Shown here: positions 24,981 to 32,699 of the stretch, in pieces
Position numbering within the stretch: position 1 is the first letter of the stretch
Layout: the number at the start of each line of letters is the position of its first letter
Source: an uncultured Clostridia bacterium
GTDB taxonomy: Bacteria > Bacillota > Clostridia > Oscillospirales > Acutalibacteraceae
Direction of reading: 5' to 3'
Length of the DNA stretch: 38,193 nucleotides
Assembly: GCA_944376655.1 (NCBI GenBank)
Contig: CALWDJ010000020.1
Coordinates: 1-38,193 of the forward strand
The notes under the pieces: generated by a model
The model's database searches: none
Told to the model about the DNA's origin: nothing
Seen by the model: only the letters and a program-made list of their open reading frames with translations
Program-made: the position numbers and the translations under genes

Positions 24981-25862
24981 TTAAAGTCCTTCGTAAAGTC
25001 CGTCCGCTGTCATTTTGTTTATCGCGTCGCAGACCTTCTGCTTATCCTCGCGGTAGGTGACGCCGTACCACTTATCCTCAGCAACGAGCACCTTTACCTT
25101 CTTTTCACCAGCTTCAATAAGACCTGAAACCACTGTCGGCAGAAAATACTCGGACTTCGGGACATTTATTTTTTCTTTCAGAAATTCTTTGAAGCCTTCG
25201 GCGGCGTAATCGAAAATATCCGGCATAAAGCCCCAGAGGTTCATTGAAACCACTGTATCGGGGGCAAGCTCGGTCCATGTCTTACCGTCGTCTTCAGTGT
25301 ATTTGCAGTCCTGTATTTTGGTGCGTTCGGTTACGGCTTTAAGCTCTCCGTTCTCGGTCTCGCAAACCCCTCGGGAAACATATCCGTTCTCGGTGAGCGT
25401 GTTTACAAGCCTGAAACCGACCATACAGTAATCCCCACCGCTGTTTTTCAGAAATTCCGCTATTTTTCCGAACGCGGATTTTCCGTAATAATCGTCGGCG
25501 TTTATGACGGCAAACGGCTCATGAACCTTTTCACGGCAGCACAGCACCGCGTGCGCGGTTCCCCACGGCTTCACCCTGTCGGCAGGGCAGGTAAAGCCCT
25601 CTGGAAGAGCGTCGTTTTCCTGAAAGACGTATTCTGTCTTAACCATCTTTTCAATGCGCTTTCCGACAACCTCTTTGAAATCCTGCTCTATCGCGCGCTT
25701 TATTACAAATACAACCTTGTTAAAGCCCGCCTTTACCGCGTCGTAAACCGAATAGTCAAGCAGCACCTCGCCGTTTTTGCCTATCGGCTCGATCTGCTTG
25801 AGCCCGCCGAAGCGGCTGCCCATTCCCGCAGCCATGACAACAAGAGTAATATCCTTATTCAT
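24981..25862 (-). CDS. Sugar-phosphate nucleotidyltransferase
   Basis: The 293-residue protein begins with a nucleotide-binding loop of the form AAGMGSRFGGLKQ (about 11-23), the mark of NTP transferases that join sugar-1-phosphates to a nucleotide. The metal-binding aspartates lie in the AVINADDYYG block. The sugar cannot be read from sequence. Because it leads the nagB-nagA operon, an amino-sugar or its nucleotide sugar is plausible (inference). GTGAGG/AAAGG precede the ATG, and a good promoter lies upstream. Confidence 0.85.
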   Translation of the reverse strand: MNKDITLVVMAAGMGSRFGGLKQIEPIGKNGEVLLDYSVYDAVKAGFNKVVFVIKRAIEQDFKEVVGKRIEKMVKTEYVFQENDALPEGFTCPADRVKPWGTAHAVLCCREKVHEPFAVINADDYYGKSAFGKIAEFLKNSGGDYCMVGFRLVNTLTENGYVSRGVCETENGELKAVTERTKIQDCKYTEDDGKTWTELAPDTVVSMNLWGFMPDIFDYAAEGFKEFLKEKINVPKSEYFLPTVVSGLIEAGEKKVKVLVAEDKWYGVTYREDKQKVCDAINKMTADGLYEGL

Positions 25863-25896
25863 AAGCCTTTACCTCACAATCTTTTTTTACAGTTAT

Positions 25897-25925
25897 ATCA
25901 TACCATAAGAATCGGGCGCGTACAA
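25897..25925 (-). promoter_or_regulatory. Promoter of the nucleotidyltransferase-nagBA-ybaK operon
   Basis: On the minus strand TTGTAC (25925-25920) and TATGAT (25902-25897) are separated by 17 bases, with a TGG extended -10. It lies 35 bases before the first gene and after the divergent-free gap to the DHHW gene end. Confidence 0.75.
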
Positions 25926-25973
25926 TTCAAAAAGGCTTGAAAATATGGTTTTTATATGACTTTTTCGGTAAAA

Positions 25974-27431
25974 TCAGCGCACCAGTCCGGCAATAGAGGT
26001 AACAAGCGACTTGCTTCTCGTGGCGGAGACGTTGTTTATGAAAATAACGTCCTTCGCTCCGGTGTCGGTGCAGAACTGCACAAGTCCCCTCTTGTCAACC
26101 TTTGAAAAATAACGGTAATCGATTATATATACGTTCTGATAATGCGAAACAAGGAAGGGAACAAAGGCGTTTCCGTAGGACTCCTTTATAACCACGCAGG
26201 CGGAGCCGTCTGTCAGTGCGGGGTTCTTTATTATGCTGAGCGGCCGGTCTCCCTTAATAAAGGTCAGATACTTTGAGCCCTGCGAGGCGGTGGTCATATC
26301 AGAGATTATTTCCTGTCCGTATTTCCAAACGCCGTTTTCGTACAGCACGTCGATTGAATTTGTTTCCTTGGGCTGGTAGGCGTACACTGTGTCGGGATTC
26401 GCCGCGAACTGCGGCAGCTTTCCGCTTGAGGTGTAGAACGAGCCTAAATAACCCGGGAACTCCCGCACCGTAAAGCTGTCAAGCGTGGAGGGCGAGACGC
26501 CCTTTGCCTTCATAAGCTCGCAGTAGGCGTAGTAGGCGCCCAGCGCCGTCCAGTGGTGGTCGGTCCGGAAGTAAATATATTCGTTCCGGTGAGCCTTCAG
26601 AGTATCGAAGACAGGAACGGTTTTAACGCTGTTCATTCCGGAATACATATAATTTATGGCTTTTTTCTGGTCGGAGGTGTTTATTCCGGAGGTTATGCTC
26701 TCGGGCGCGCAGATACCCATACTGTTGGGCACAATAATATCATATACGGTCGCCTTGCCCTCAAGCAGCTTTCCGGCGTTGTTTATCGCCGCGATATAGC
26801 TGTCGGCAGTGGACCTTACGAAATTGTAATACTCATATGCCGTATCGCCGTTTATAAGCAGCGCTCCGAGGGTCTGGGTGCTGTTGTCGGCAGCAGTGTC
26901 CCCGCTTCCGGGCTGGCTCTGAGACTCTTCCGAGGAAGACGGACTGCTGCTCTCTGAGGACTGATTTTCCGAGGATTCGCCGCTCTCGGTTCCCTGATGC
27001 TCCGTCTGCTCAGAGGAAGAGCTGTCCTCGCTTTCGGGCGGAAGGTCGGGTATCTCATCTCCCTGCTCCACGGTTCCGTGTATCTGTACGTCGGTTTTTC
27101 CGAAAAGCGCCGAAACACGCGCGTTAAGTCCCGTAAGCGCTTCCCTGAACGGGAAGGTATCGGCATACCATTCGTTTATACCGTCGAAATAATCGCCCGA
27201 AAACAGCGCGGAAAATGAAAAGGAAGGGAATTTCGCAAGCTCACGCTTTTCGCTTTCCGAATAGGAGGGACGCAGCGGTATTATCAGCGAGACAATAAAA
27301 AAGGCGAAAAGCACAAGCATGAATATGCGTATATTGAAAATGCCGAGTATCCTAAGCCGCCTTACTCCGGACAGAATTTCCTTCTCCCCGTTTTCGGCGA
27401 CGTCTGATTTTTTTTCGTTGCTTTCTTTCAT
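25974..27431 (-). CDS. DHHW family protein (AlgJ/AlgX-like, SGNH hydrolase fold)
   Basis: The 485-residue protein has a cytoplasmic tail, one membrane helix (about 33-53) and an extracytoplasmic region. It carries the name-giving DHHWTALG motif (about residue 293), typical of AlgJ/AlgX-like proteins that act with MBOAT enzymes to O-acetylate exported polymers. A Ser/Glu/Gln-rich linker of about 50 residues (roughly 130-185) is inserted before the catalytic part. The SD AGAGGTGA overlaps the stop of the MBOAT gene 12 bases upstream, so the two are coupled. The polymer is unknown. Confidence 0.87.
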   Translation of the reverse strand: MKESNEKKSDVAENGEKEILSGVRRLRILGIFNIRIFMLVLFAFFIVSLIIPLRPSYSESEKRELAKFPSFSFSALFSGDYFDGINEWYADTFPFREALTGLNARVSALFGKTDVQIHGTVEQGDEIPDLPPESEDSSSSEQTEHQGTESGESSENQSSESSSPSSSEESQSQPGSGDTAADNSTQTLGALLINGDTAYEYYNFVRSTADSYIAAINNAGKLLEGKATVYDIIVPNSMGICAPESITSGINTSDQKKAINYMYSGMNSVKTVPVFDTLKAHRNEYIYFRTDHHWTALGAYYAYCELMKAKGVSPSTLDSFTVREFPGYLGSFYTSSGKLPQFAANPDTVYAYQPKETNSIDVLYENGVWKYGQEIISDMTTASQGSKYLTFIKGDRPLSIIKNPALTDGSACVVIKESYGNAFVPFLVSHYQNVYIIDYRYFSKVDKRGLVQFCTDTGAKDVIFINNVSATRSKSLVTSIAGLVR

Positions 27432-27443
27432 CGTCTGTCACCT

Positions 27444-28886
27444 CTAAAATCTGAAATACAAAAACGGGTTGTAGCTGTTGCCCACAAGCGCCGCCGCCGA
27501 GAGAACCAGCAGAACGACGGGTATGACAAGCTGCGCGGCAGAGTATACCGCGAACGCCTTTCCCGAATTGAGCGCGCTGTATTTAAGCCGCTCGGATATG
27601 TTTCTGATAACCGGCGTGCAGGCAATTACGGATATTATCAGCATAACGATGTAGCTCATTACCGTGGTGCGCGACTCGAAATCCGAAAGCGGGTTGCCGT
27701 TGAGCCCGAACATACCTTTAAGCACTGAGCCTATCGCTGACATATCGTCGAATTTAAAGAGTATCCAGCCGAAATAAACCGCCACAAGCAGGTAAATGTG
27801 GGAGATTACGCGGTTTTTCTCAAGCGCCCTGCCTAAAAACAGCTTTTCGGCGGCAATGAATACAAAGAAATAAAGCCCCCACAGCACGAAATTCCACGAG
27901 GCTCCGTGCCACAGACCCGTAAGAGCCCATACTATAAACAGATTGAGCACCATGCGGGCAAGACCCTTACGGCTTCCGCCCAGCGGGATGTAAAGATAAT
28001 CCCTGAAAAAGCTGCCGAGCGTCATGTGCCATCTGCGCCAGAACTCGCTGACCGAGCGCGACATATACGGGTAATCAAAATTTTCGGTATAATGAATGCC
28101 TATCATTTTGCCCATACCTATCGCCATATCCGAATAGGCGGAGAAATCGGCGTAAATCTGAATGGAAAAGGCGAGCACGCCGACCCAGAGCGACAGCACG
28201 CTTCTTGAGGCGAGCAGCGAGATATCGCCGCCGTCGGCTATCAGCAGCCTGTCAGCTATAACGGCGCAGGTGTTGGCTATCAGCGCCTTTTTGGCGAGCC
28301 CCACGGCGAAGCGGTTTATACCGGCTGAAATATCGTCCGAGGTCGCGCGGCGGTTCTCAAGCTCGGCGTTTATGTCCTTATAACGCACGATAGGTCCGGC
28401 TATGCACTGGTGGAACATGCTTACATAAAGCAGCAGAGTGGGAAAGCTCTTCTGTACCGGAGCGGCCCCGCGGTAAACGTCCACGCAGTAGGTCAGCAGC
28501 TGGAAGGTGTAAAAGGATATGCCGATAGGCAGCATTATATCCGGAATATGCTGCGGGAAACCGGTGAGGATTTTAAGGTTTGAGAGGGTAAAGGTGCCGT
28601 ATTTGAATATGCCCAGCAGCAGAAGGTCGGCGAAAACCGCGCCGGCGAGCAGCAGACGCGCTTTTTTGGAACCCTTTTCACAAACAGAAACCCGAAGGGA
28701 CAGCCACCAGTCGATAAAGGTCATACCGACAAGCAGCAGTATGTATACCGGTTCGCCCCAGGCATAAAAAATCAGCGAAAAAATCAGCATTACCCTGTTT
28801 TTCGCTTTTATGCTTTTGACCGAAAGATAAATAAGCAGATTCAGCGGAAGAAAAAAGAAGATAAAAAACAGACTTGAAAATACCAT
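27444..28886 (-). CDS. MBOAT family membrane O-acyltransferase
   Basis: The 480-residue polytopic protein moves acyl groups, usually acetyl, across the membrane to extracellular polymers, as AlgI and DltB do. It has many hydrophobic segments, the FWRRWHMTLGSFFRDYLYIP block and the catalytic histidine in LWHGASWNFVLWG (about residue 325). I choose the ATG at 28886 (MVFSSLFF, the typical start). A GTG three codons upstream at 28895 is possible; neither has a clear ribosome site, which is unusual here. It is followed by the DHHW partner. Confidence 0.9.
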   Translation of the reverse strand: MVFSSLFFIFFFLPLNLLIYLSVKSIKAKNRVMLIFSLIFYAWGEPVYILLLVGMTFIDWWLSLRVSVCEKGSKKARLLLAGAVFADLLLLGIFKYGTFTLSNLKILTGFPQHIPDIMLPIGISFYTFQLLTYCVDVYRGAAPVQKSFPTLLLYVSMFHQCIAGPIVRYKDINAELENRRATSDDISAGINRFAVGLAKKALIANTCAVIADRLLIADGGDISLLASRSVLSLWVGVLAFSIQIYADFSAYSDMAIGMGKMIGIHYTENFDYPYMSRSVSEFWRRWHMTLGSFFRDYLYIPLGGSRKGLARMVLNLFIVWALTGLWHGASWNFVLWGLYFFVFIAAEKLFLGRALEKNRVISHIYLLVAVYFGWILFKFDDMSAIGSVLKGMFGLNGNPLSDFESRTTVMSYIVMLIISVIACTPVIRNISERLKYSALNSGKAFAVYSAAQLVIPVVLLVLSAAALVGNSYNPFLYFRF

Positions 28887-28922
28887 TTGAAACACAACCG
28901 AAAATAAGAATATTCATATACG

Positions 28923-28951
28923 ATTTTAAGCAATAAACACAAATAAGTCAA
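28923..28951 (-). promoter_or_regulatory. Promoter of the MBOAT-DHHW operon
   Basis: On the minus strand TTGACT (28951-28946), a 17-base spacer and TAAAAT (28928-28923) lie about 37 bases before the MBOAT start in an AT-rich stretch. Confidence 0.75.
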
Positions 28952-29001
28952 GCATTATTTTGCTTTATTTCTGTAAAAAAACAGTGAATACCGAATTAAA
29001 T

Positions 29002-29028
29002 ACGGTCCGCCCGAAACGGGCGGACCGT
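29002..29028 (-). terminator. Terminator of the M23 peptidase gene
   Basis: A 12-base perfect GC-rich stem (29002-29013 and 29017-29028) with an AAA loop lies 42 bases past the M23 stop. The minus-strand downstream sequence is T-rich but not a continuous T-tract. Confidence 0.75.
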
Positions 29029-29069
29029 TTGCCCCTAAACGCTGATTTCGGGGGCGCGTTTCTGAACGG

Positions 29070-29786
29070 TTATTTTAAGCCGAGTGTGCCGAGCGGTTCG
29101 GCGGAATGTCCGTCTTTGGTGATTTCAAAATGGAGATGGCTCTGGTCGGCGCATTCGCCCGGAATTGATGTGACCGAGCCTATTATGTCGCCGGCGGCCA
29201 CCTTGTCTCCCGCCTTGACCTTGGCGTCCTTTATAGAGGCGTATTTTGCGGTTATTCCGCTGCCGTGGTCTATTGTAACGACCGTTCCGAGCGATACGCT
29301 TTCCTCAACCGAAAGGACGCTTCCGCTGCCGGCGGCGCTTACCGAGGTGCCGTCCTCGCAGGCGATGTCTATTCCTGTGTGAATTCTCATGTCGCCGTAG
29401 GTGGCGGAATACTGGAGCTCTTTATCGCTGTAATCCTTTATTATCTCGCCCTGAACCGGCATGCTGAAGGTAACGGCGGGCTCTTTCGCCGGAGCGTCAG
29501 CCGAGGTGGTTTCCACAGACGAATAAGGCTCGTCCGATACGTTCTGATCCACCTGTCCCGAGGGGGTTTGTTCTGAGCTTTCGGATAAAATGCTGCTTTG
29601 CGGGGGAGTATAAACAGAGGAGCCGGAATCATCGCTGCTCTGCTCCTTCTGCGTGCCGCGGCTGCTTATCTCAGAGGCGGCGAACCACGCGGCGCCTCCT
29701 ATTGCCAGCAGGCAGCAGGCTAAAATTATATAAAAGGCGGGACTGCCCTTGAATTTTGATTTTGAGTGGTATTCCGAATATTTCAT
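29070..29786 (-). CDS. Membrane-anchored M23 peptidase, SpoIIQ-like
   Basis: The 238-residue protein has an N-terminal membrane helix (about 17-37), a Ser/Glu-rich linker and a LytM domain (about 105-230). The zinc site is complete: H136 and D140 in HTGID, and HLHF at 217-220. The stretch around DYSDKELQYSATYGDMRIH matches the clostridial SpoIIQ group, which spans the gap between forespore and mother cell during engulfment and, unlike Bacillus SpoIIQ, keeps metal ligands. This suggests a spore former, but a general wall endopeptidase is possible. I chose the ATG at 29786 because GAAAGGA precedes it; the longer frame to 29846 has no ribosome site. No SpoIIR or other sporulation gene is adjacent. 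Confidence 0.78.
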   Translation of the reverse strand: MKYSEYHSKSKFKGSPAFYIILACCLLAIGGAAWFAASEISSRGTQKEQSSDDSGSSVYTPPQSSILSESSEQTPSGQVDQNVSDEPYSSVETTSADAPAKEPAVTFSMPVQGEIIKDYSDKELQYSATYGDMRIHTGIDIACEDGTSVSAAGSGSVLSVEESVSLGTVVTIDHGSGITAKYASIKDAKVKAGDKVAAGDIIGSVTSIPGECADQSHLHFEITKDGHSAEPLGTLGLK

Positions 29787-29947
29787 TGAAACATATCCTT
29801 TCTGTTGTTTAAGGCGGTTTAGGTTATCGGTTATTAGTATTGTCAAATATACATATTATATTCCTTAAAAATTTAAAAACAGTTCACAGAAATGAAAAAA
29901 TTATAGGTTAACATAAGAATGTACCAAGAAGGGAGCCGCACCCGTTT

Positions 29948-30040
29948 TGGTATAATTTCTCTTTTAAAAAAGAGAAGTTCTCTCCTCAAACCCCTTAAAA
30001 GTGAAAAAGAGCCGTTTTTTACGGCTCTTTTTCACTTTTT
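29948..30040 (+). ncRNA. Candidate small RNA, about 80 nt
   Basis: TGG plus a perfect TATAAT (29948-29956, extended -10) predicts a start near 29963. A 19-bp perfect stem with a T5 loop and T-rich tail (29997-30040) ends the transcript. No frame with a start codon and ribosome site fits between. The 5' part has a small hairpin (TTCTCTTTT with AAAAGAGAA), then a C/T-rich single-stranded stretch with CTCTCCTC, complementary to Shine-Dalgarno sequences. That layout is common for regulatory sRNAs, but expression is unproven. Confidence 0.45.
29997..30040. terminator. 19-bp perfect bidirectional terminator
   Basis: Arms 29997-30015 and 30021-30039 are perfectly complementary, with A residues at the outer left end and T residues at the right. 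It ends the candidate small RNA on the plus strand and can also block minus-strand transcription. The remaining sequence of the 336-base gap shows only the two promoter candidates. Confidence 0.88.
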
Positions 30041-30137
30041 GCTTTTTTTGTGTTTTTTCGCTGTATACGGCCTTGTGCGTCGGCATATTACGCACGGTGA
30101 TAAATTTTATTAAAATGTGGTGCGGCGCTGTAAAATA

Positions 30138-30146
30138 TGATATAAT
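30138..30146 (+). promoter_or_regulatory. Extended -10 promoter of the DMT permease gene
   Basis: TGA followed by a perfect TATAAT (30141-30146) lies 36 bases before the ATG. The -35 region is poor, so this would be an extended -10 promoter. Confidence 0.55.
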
Positions 30147-30182
30147 CAAAAAGCAAATATCCGTAAACTGGGGTGTGACGCT

Positions 30183-31199
30183 ATGACCGGGAAAAAAACC
30201 GCTGTTTTTTTCGCTCTGCTTGCCGCGGCGCTTTACGCGGTAAATATTCCTTTATCAAAGCTGCTCGAAGAATCCGGAGCGGTCACGCCCGCCATGCTCG
30301 CGGGCCTTCTGTACTGCGGCGCGGGGGTCGGAATGGCGGCGGTATTCTGCTTTAAAAGAATTTCCGGCATTAACCGGGAGGAAAAGCTGCTTTGCAGAAA
30401 GGATTTGCCGTATACGGTCGCCATGGTGCTGCTCGATATAGCCGCGCCGGTGCTTCTGATGTTCGGCGTCGCGAATACCGCTTCCGCTAACGTGTCTCTC
30501 CTTAATAATTTTGAAATAGTGGCGACCTCACTGATCGCCTTTACCGTTTTCAGGGAAAAAATATCCCCGCGGATGTGGGCGGCGATCGCGCTTGTGGTGG
30601 CGGCGAGCGTTATTCTCGGCTTTGAGTCGGCGGACGCCTTCAGATTCAGCAGGGGCTCGGTTTACGTGCTGCTTGCCTGCCTTTGCTGGGGCGTGGAGAA
30701 TAACTGCACAAGAAAAATAAGCGATAAAAGCCCGCAGGAAATCGTGATGATAAAGGGTATTTTTTCCGGAGCGGGCGGAGTTGCAGTCGCTTTTATTGCC
30801 GGCGAAGGGCTGCCGGAGCTTTGGTGCGTGTGCGCCGTAATGCTGCTCGGCTTTGTGGCCTACGGGCTCAGCATCAGCTTTTATATCACGGCGCAGAAGA
30901 GCATCGGCGCCGCGAAAACCAGCGCCTTTTACTCGGTAGCCCCGTTTTTCGGCGTGGGGTTCAGCTTTGTGCTTGTAGGCGAAAGGCCGGAGCCGCAGTT
31001 TTATCTGGCTTTGGCGGCAATGGCGGTAAGCACTGTGATAATGGTGCGGGACACGTTAAGCGGCGGGGCGGAAAGCCGCGTTTATTGCCATACGCATACC
31101 CACAGACACGGCGGAACGGTCCACTCGCACGAGCACCGGCACATCGCATTTTCGCCGTTCCATATACATTTTCATTCCCATACCGGCACGAAAATATGA
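30183..31199 (+). CDS. DMT/EamA family permease with histidine-rich C-terminus
   Basis: The 338-residue protein has about ten hydrophobic helices in two EamA halves, as in drug/metabolite transporters that export amino acids or other small metabolites. The last 40 residues are unusual: twelve histidines in H-x-H pairs (HTHTHRH, HSHEHRH, HIHFHSH) plus a cysteine, which could bind zinc or nickel in the cytoplasm. This may mean metal-regulated or metal-related transport, but the substrate is unknown. A GGGGTG site precedes the ATG. It is a single gene upstream of a LysR regulator. Confidence 0.86.
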   Translation: MTGKKTAVFFALLAAALYAVNIPLSKLLEESGAVTPAMLAGLLYCGAGVGMAAVFCFKRISGINREEKLLCRKDLPYTVAMVLLDIAAPVLLMFGVANTASANVSLLNNFEIVATSLIAFTVFREKISPRMWAAIALVVAASVILGFESADAFRFSRGSVYVLLACLCWGVENNCTRKISDKSPQEIVMIKGIFSGAGGVAVAFIAGEGLPELWCVCAVMLLGFVAYGLSISFYITAQKSIGAAKTSAFYSVAPFFGVGFSFVLVGERPEPQFYLALAAMAVSTVIMVRDTLSGGAESRVYCHTHTHRHGGTVHSHEHRHIAFSPFHIHFHSHTGTKI

Positions 31200-31346
31200 A
31201 TCGCTGTTTTCAGGCGCGGCTTTTTTTCGCTGTCCGGCGCGGGGGAACAGGGCAGGGAGCCCGTGAGGCTACCGGCGGACGGCTAAACAGGAAAAACTGT
31301 ATTCAGGCATAAAAAACGGTTATAAAAACATATCCGGAGGTACTGT

Positions 31347-32237
31347 ATGGAACTTCGCGTGCTTAATTATTTTCTTGCGATAGCGAGAGAGGAAAATTTC
31401 ACGAAAGCGGCGCAGCAGCTTCACGTCACGCAGCCGACACTGTCGCGGCAGATTGCCGATCTGGAAGCGGAGCTCGGGGTTAAGCTGTTTGTCCGCAGCA
31501 ATCACAGCATTATCCTTACGGAGGACGGAATGAGATTAAAGCGCAGGGCACAGGAAATCCTATCGCTCGCCGATAAAACAAAGCGGGATTTTCTCAGGAA
31601 GGACGAGACGCTTTCAGGCACGGTTTCTATCGGCAGCGGCGAGTTCCGCTCAACCGAATATCTGGCGAAAATCATATCTGAGTTTAAGCGGAGGTATCCG
31701 CTTGTCAGGTATGAGATATACAGCGGAAACGCCGGAAATATACGCGACTATATAGAAAGAGGGCTTTTGGATATCGGACTGATGTCAGAGCCGATTGATA
31801 TACGCAAATATAATTTTGTCAATATGCCGGTCAAGGAGCAGTGGGGTGTGTATGTGCCGGACGACTCTCCGCTTTGCGAGAAAGAAAGCGTGGCTCCCGA
31901 AGATCTGAAAGGAATGTCGGTTGTCTCCGCAACGGGCGATTTCAACCAAAGCCGCATAGGAAAATGGCTCGGTGAGTTCAAGGAGGATACAAGCCTTGTC
32001 GCGTCTTCTAATCTGCCTTACAATCAGGCGGTGCTGGCAAAGGAAAAAATAGGCGTTATGTTCAGCATAAGGCTTAACTGTACATATGAAAAACTGCGGT
32101 TTATTCCTCTGAATCCGGTTATGGAAATCTCCACGGCGCTGGCGTGGAAGAAAGAGCAGCTCTTTTCTCCTGTGACTGCCGCTTTTATAGATTTTGCCGT
32201 TCAATACCTTAAAGGCATATCTTATAATAAATTATAG
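31347..32237 (+). CDS. LysR family transcriptional regulator
   Basis: The 296-residue protein has an N-terminal winged helix-turn-helix (1-60) with AAQQLHVTQPTLSRQIADLE, a linker helix and a periplasmic-binding-like effector domain (about 90-290). CGGAGG lies upstream of the ATG. LysR proteins often control an adjacent gene; here the candidates are the DMT permease upstream and the redox cluster downstream, both on the same strand rather than divergent. The effector is unknown. The 147-base gap before it contains nothing I recognise. It is followed by a terminator. Confidence 0.92.
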   Translation: MELRVLNYFLAIAREENFTKAAQQLHVTQPTLSRQIADLEAELGVKLFVRSNHSIILTEDGMRLKRRAQEILSLADKTKRDFLRKDETLSGTVSIGSGEFRSTEYLAKIISEFKRRYPLVRYEIYSGNAGNIRDYIERGLLDIGLMSEPIDIRKYNFVNMPVKEQWGVYVPDDSPLCEKESVAPEDLKGMSVVSATGDFNQSRIGKWLGEFKEDTSLVASSNLPYNQAVLAKEKIGVMFSIRLNCTYEKLRFIPLNPVMEISTALAWKKEQLFSPVTAAFIDFAVQYLKGISYNKL

Positions 32238-32241
32238 GTAT

Positions 32242-32270
32242 TAGACATTTCATATAAGCCGTTTTATAAT
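32242..32270 (+). promoter_or_regulatory. Promoter of the MerR redox cluster
   Basis: TAGACA (32242-32247), a 17-base spacer and TATAAT (32265-32270) lie five bases after the LysR stop. The predicted start near 32277 falls inside the terminator hairpin of the LysR gene, so the two signals overlap. The spacer is 17 bases, not the 19-20 of classical MerR-activated promoters. Confidence 0.7.
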
Positions 32271-32271
32271 T

Positions 32272-32304
32272 AAGGTGTTCTTTAAGGAGCGCCTTATTTT
32301 TTTT
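32272..32304 (+). terminator. Terminator of the LysR gene
   Basis: A short stem (32272-32277 with 32290-32295, one wobble) is followed by a run of T residues (32297-32304). It overlaps the start region of the MerR promoter. Confidence 0.65.
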
Positions 32305-32320
32305 AGAAAGGAAGTCGGGA

Positions 32321-32677
32321 ATGACAATTGACGAAGCGAGCAGGCGGTACAATATTCCCGTTAAAATACTGCGTGAGTATGAAAGCTGGGGACTGTGCGG
32401 CGAAGTAAAAAAGGTAATGGGCTCGTGGCGCTACGATGACAGCGACATAGAGCGGCTCAGTATAATTATGACGCTTCACGATACCGGCTTTTCCGTCGGC
32501 GAAATCGAGCAATATATGCGGCTGCTTCAAAAGGGAAAGGAAGGCGAGCGCCTGCGGCTTGAAATGCTTAATAGAAAAAGAGACGGCACACTCGACGAAA
32601 TCCATTTTAAGGAAAGGCAGCTGGACCGTCTCGATTATCTCAGGTTTGAAATACAGAAAGGCATGAAAAAAATATAA
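32321..32677 (+). CDS. MerR family transcriptional regulator
   Basis: The 118-residue protein has the MerR winged helix (about 1-70): IDEASRRYNIPVKILREYESWGL, then GSWRYDDSDIERL. A helical dimerisation region follows. It has no cysteine-rich metal site at the C-terminus; the only cysteine is near residue 27. It is short for a drug-binding MerR, so it resembles the small regulators placed before redox operons. AAAGGAAG precedes the ATG. It probably controls the four genes downstream and its own promoter. Confidence 0.88.
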   Translation: MTIDEASRRYNIPVKILREYESWGLCGEVKKVMGSWRYDDSDIERLSIIMTLHDTGFSVGEIEQYMRLLQKGKEGERLRLEMLNRKRDGTLDEIHFKERQLDRLDYLRFEIQKGMKKI

Positions 32678-32699
32678 ATTGCTTAAGGAGGGTCTTATT

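Noticed and set aside
29787-29930. Sporulation sigma-factor promoter for the SpoIIQ-like gene
   Set aside because: I could not find a convincing sigma-F or sigma-G pair at proper spacing. A TTGACA at 29846-29841 on the minus strand lacks a good -10 box 17 bases downstream.
31200-31346. Possible riboswitch upstream of the LysR gene
   Set aside because: The G-rich stretch near 31240-31300 has no conserved cobalamin, TPP or other aptamer core that I can identify, and no switch-type terminator precedes the LysR start.
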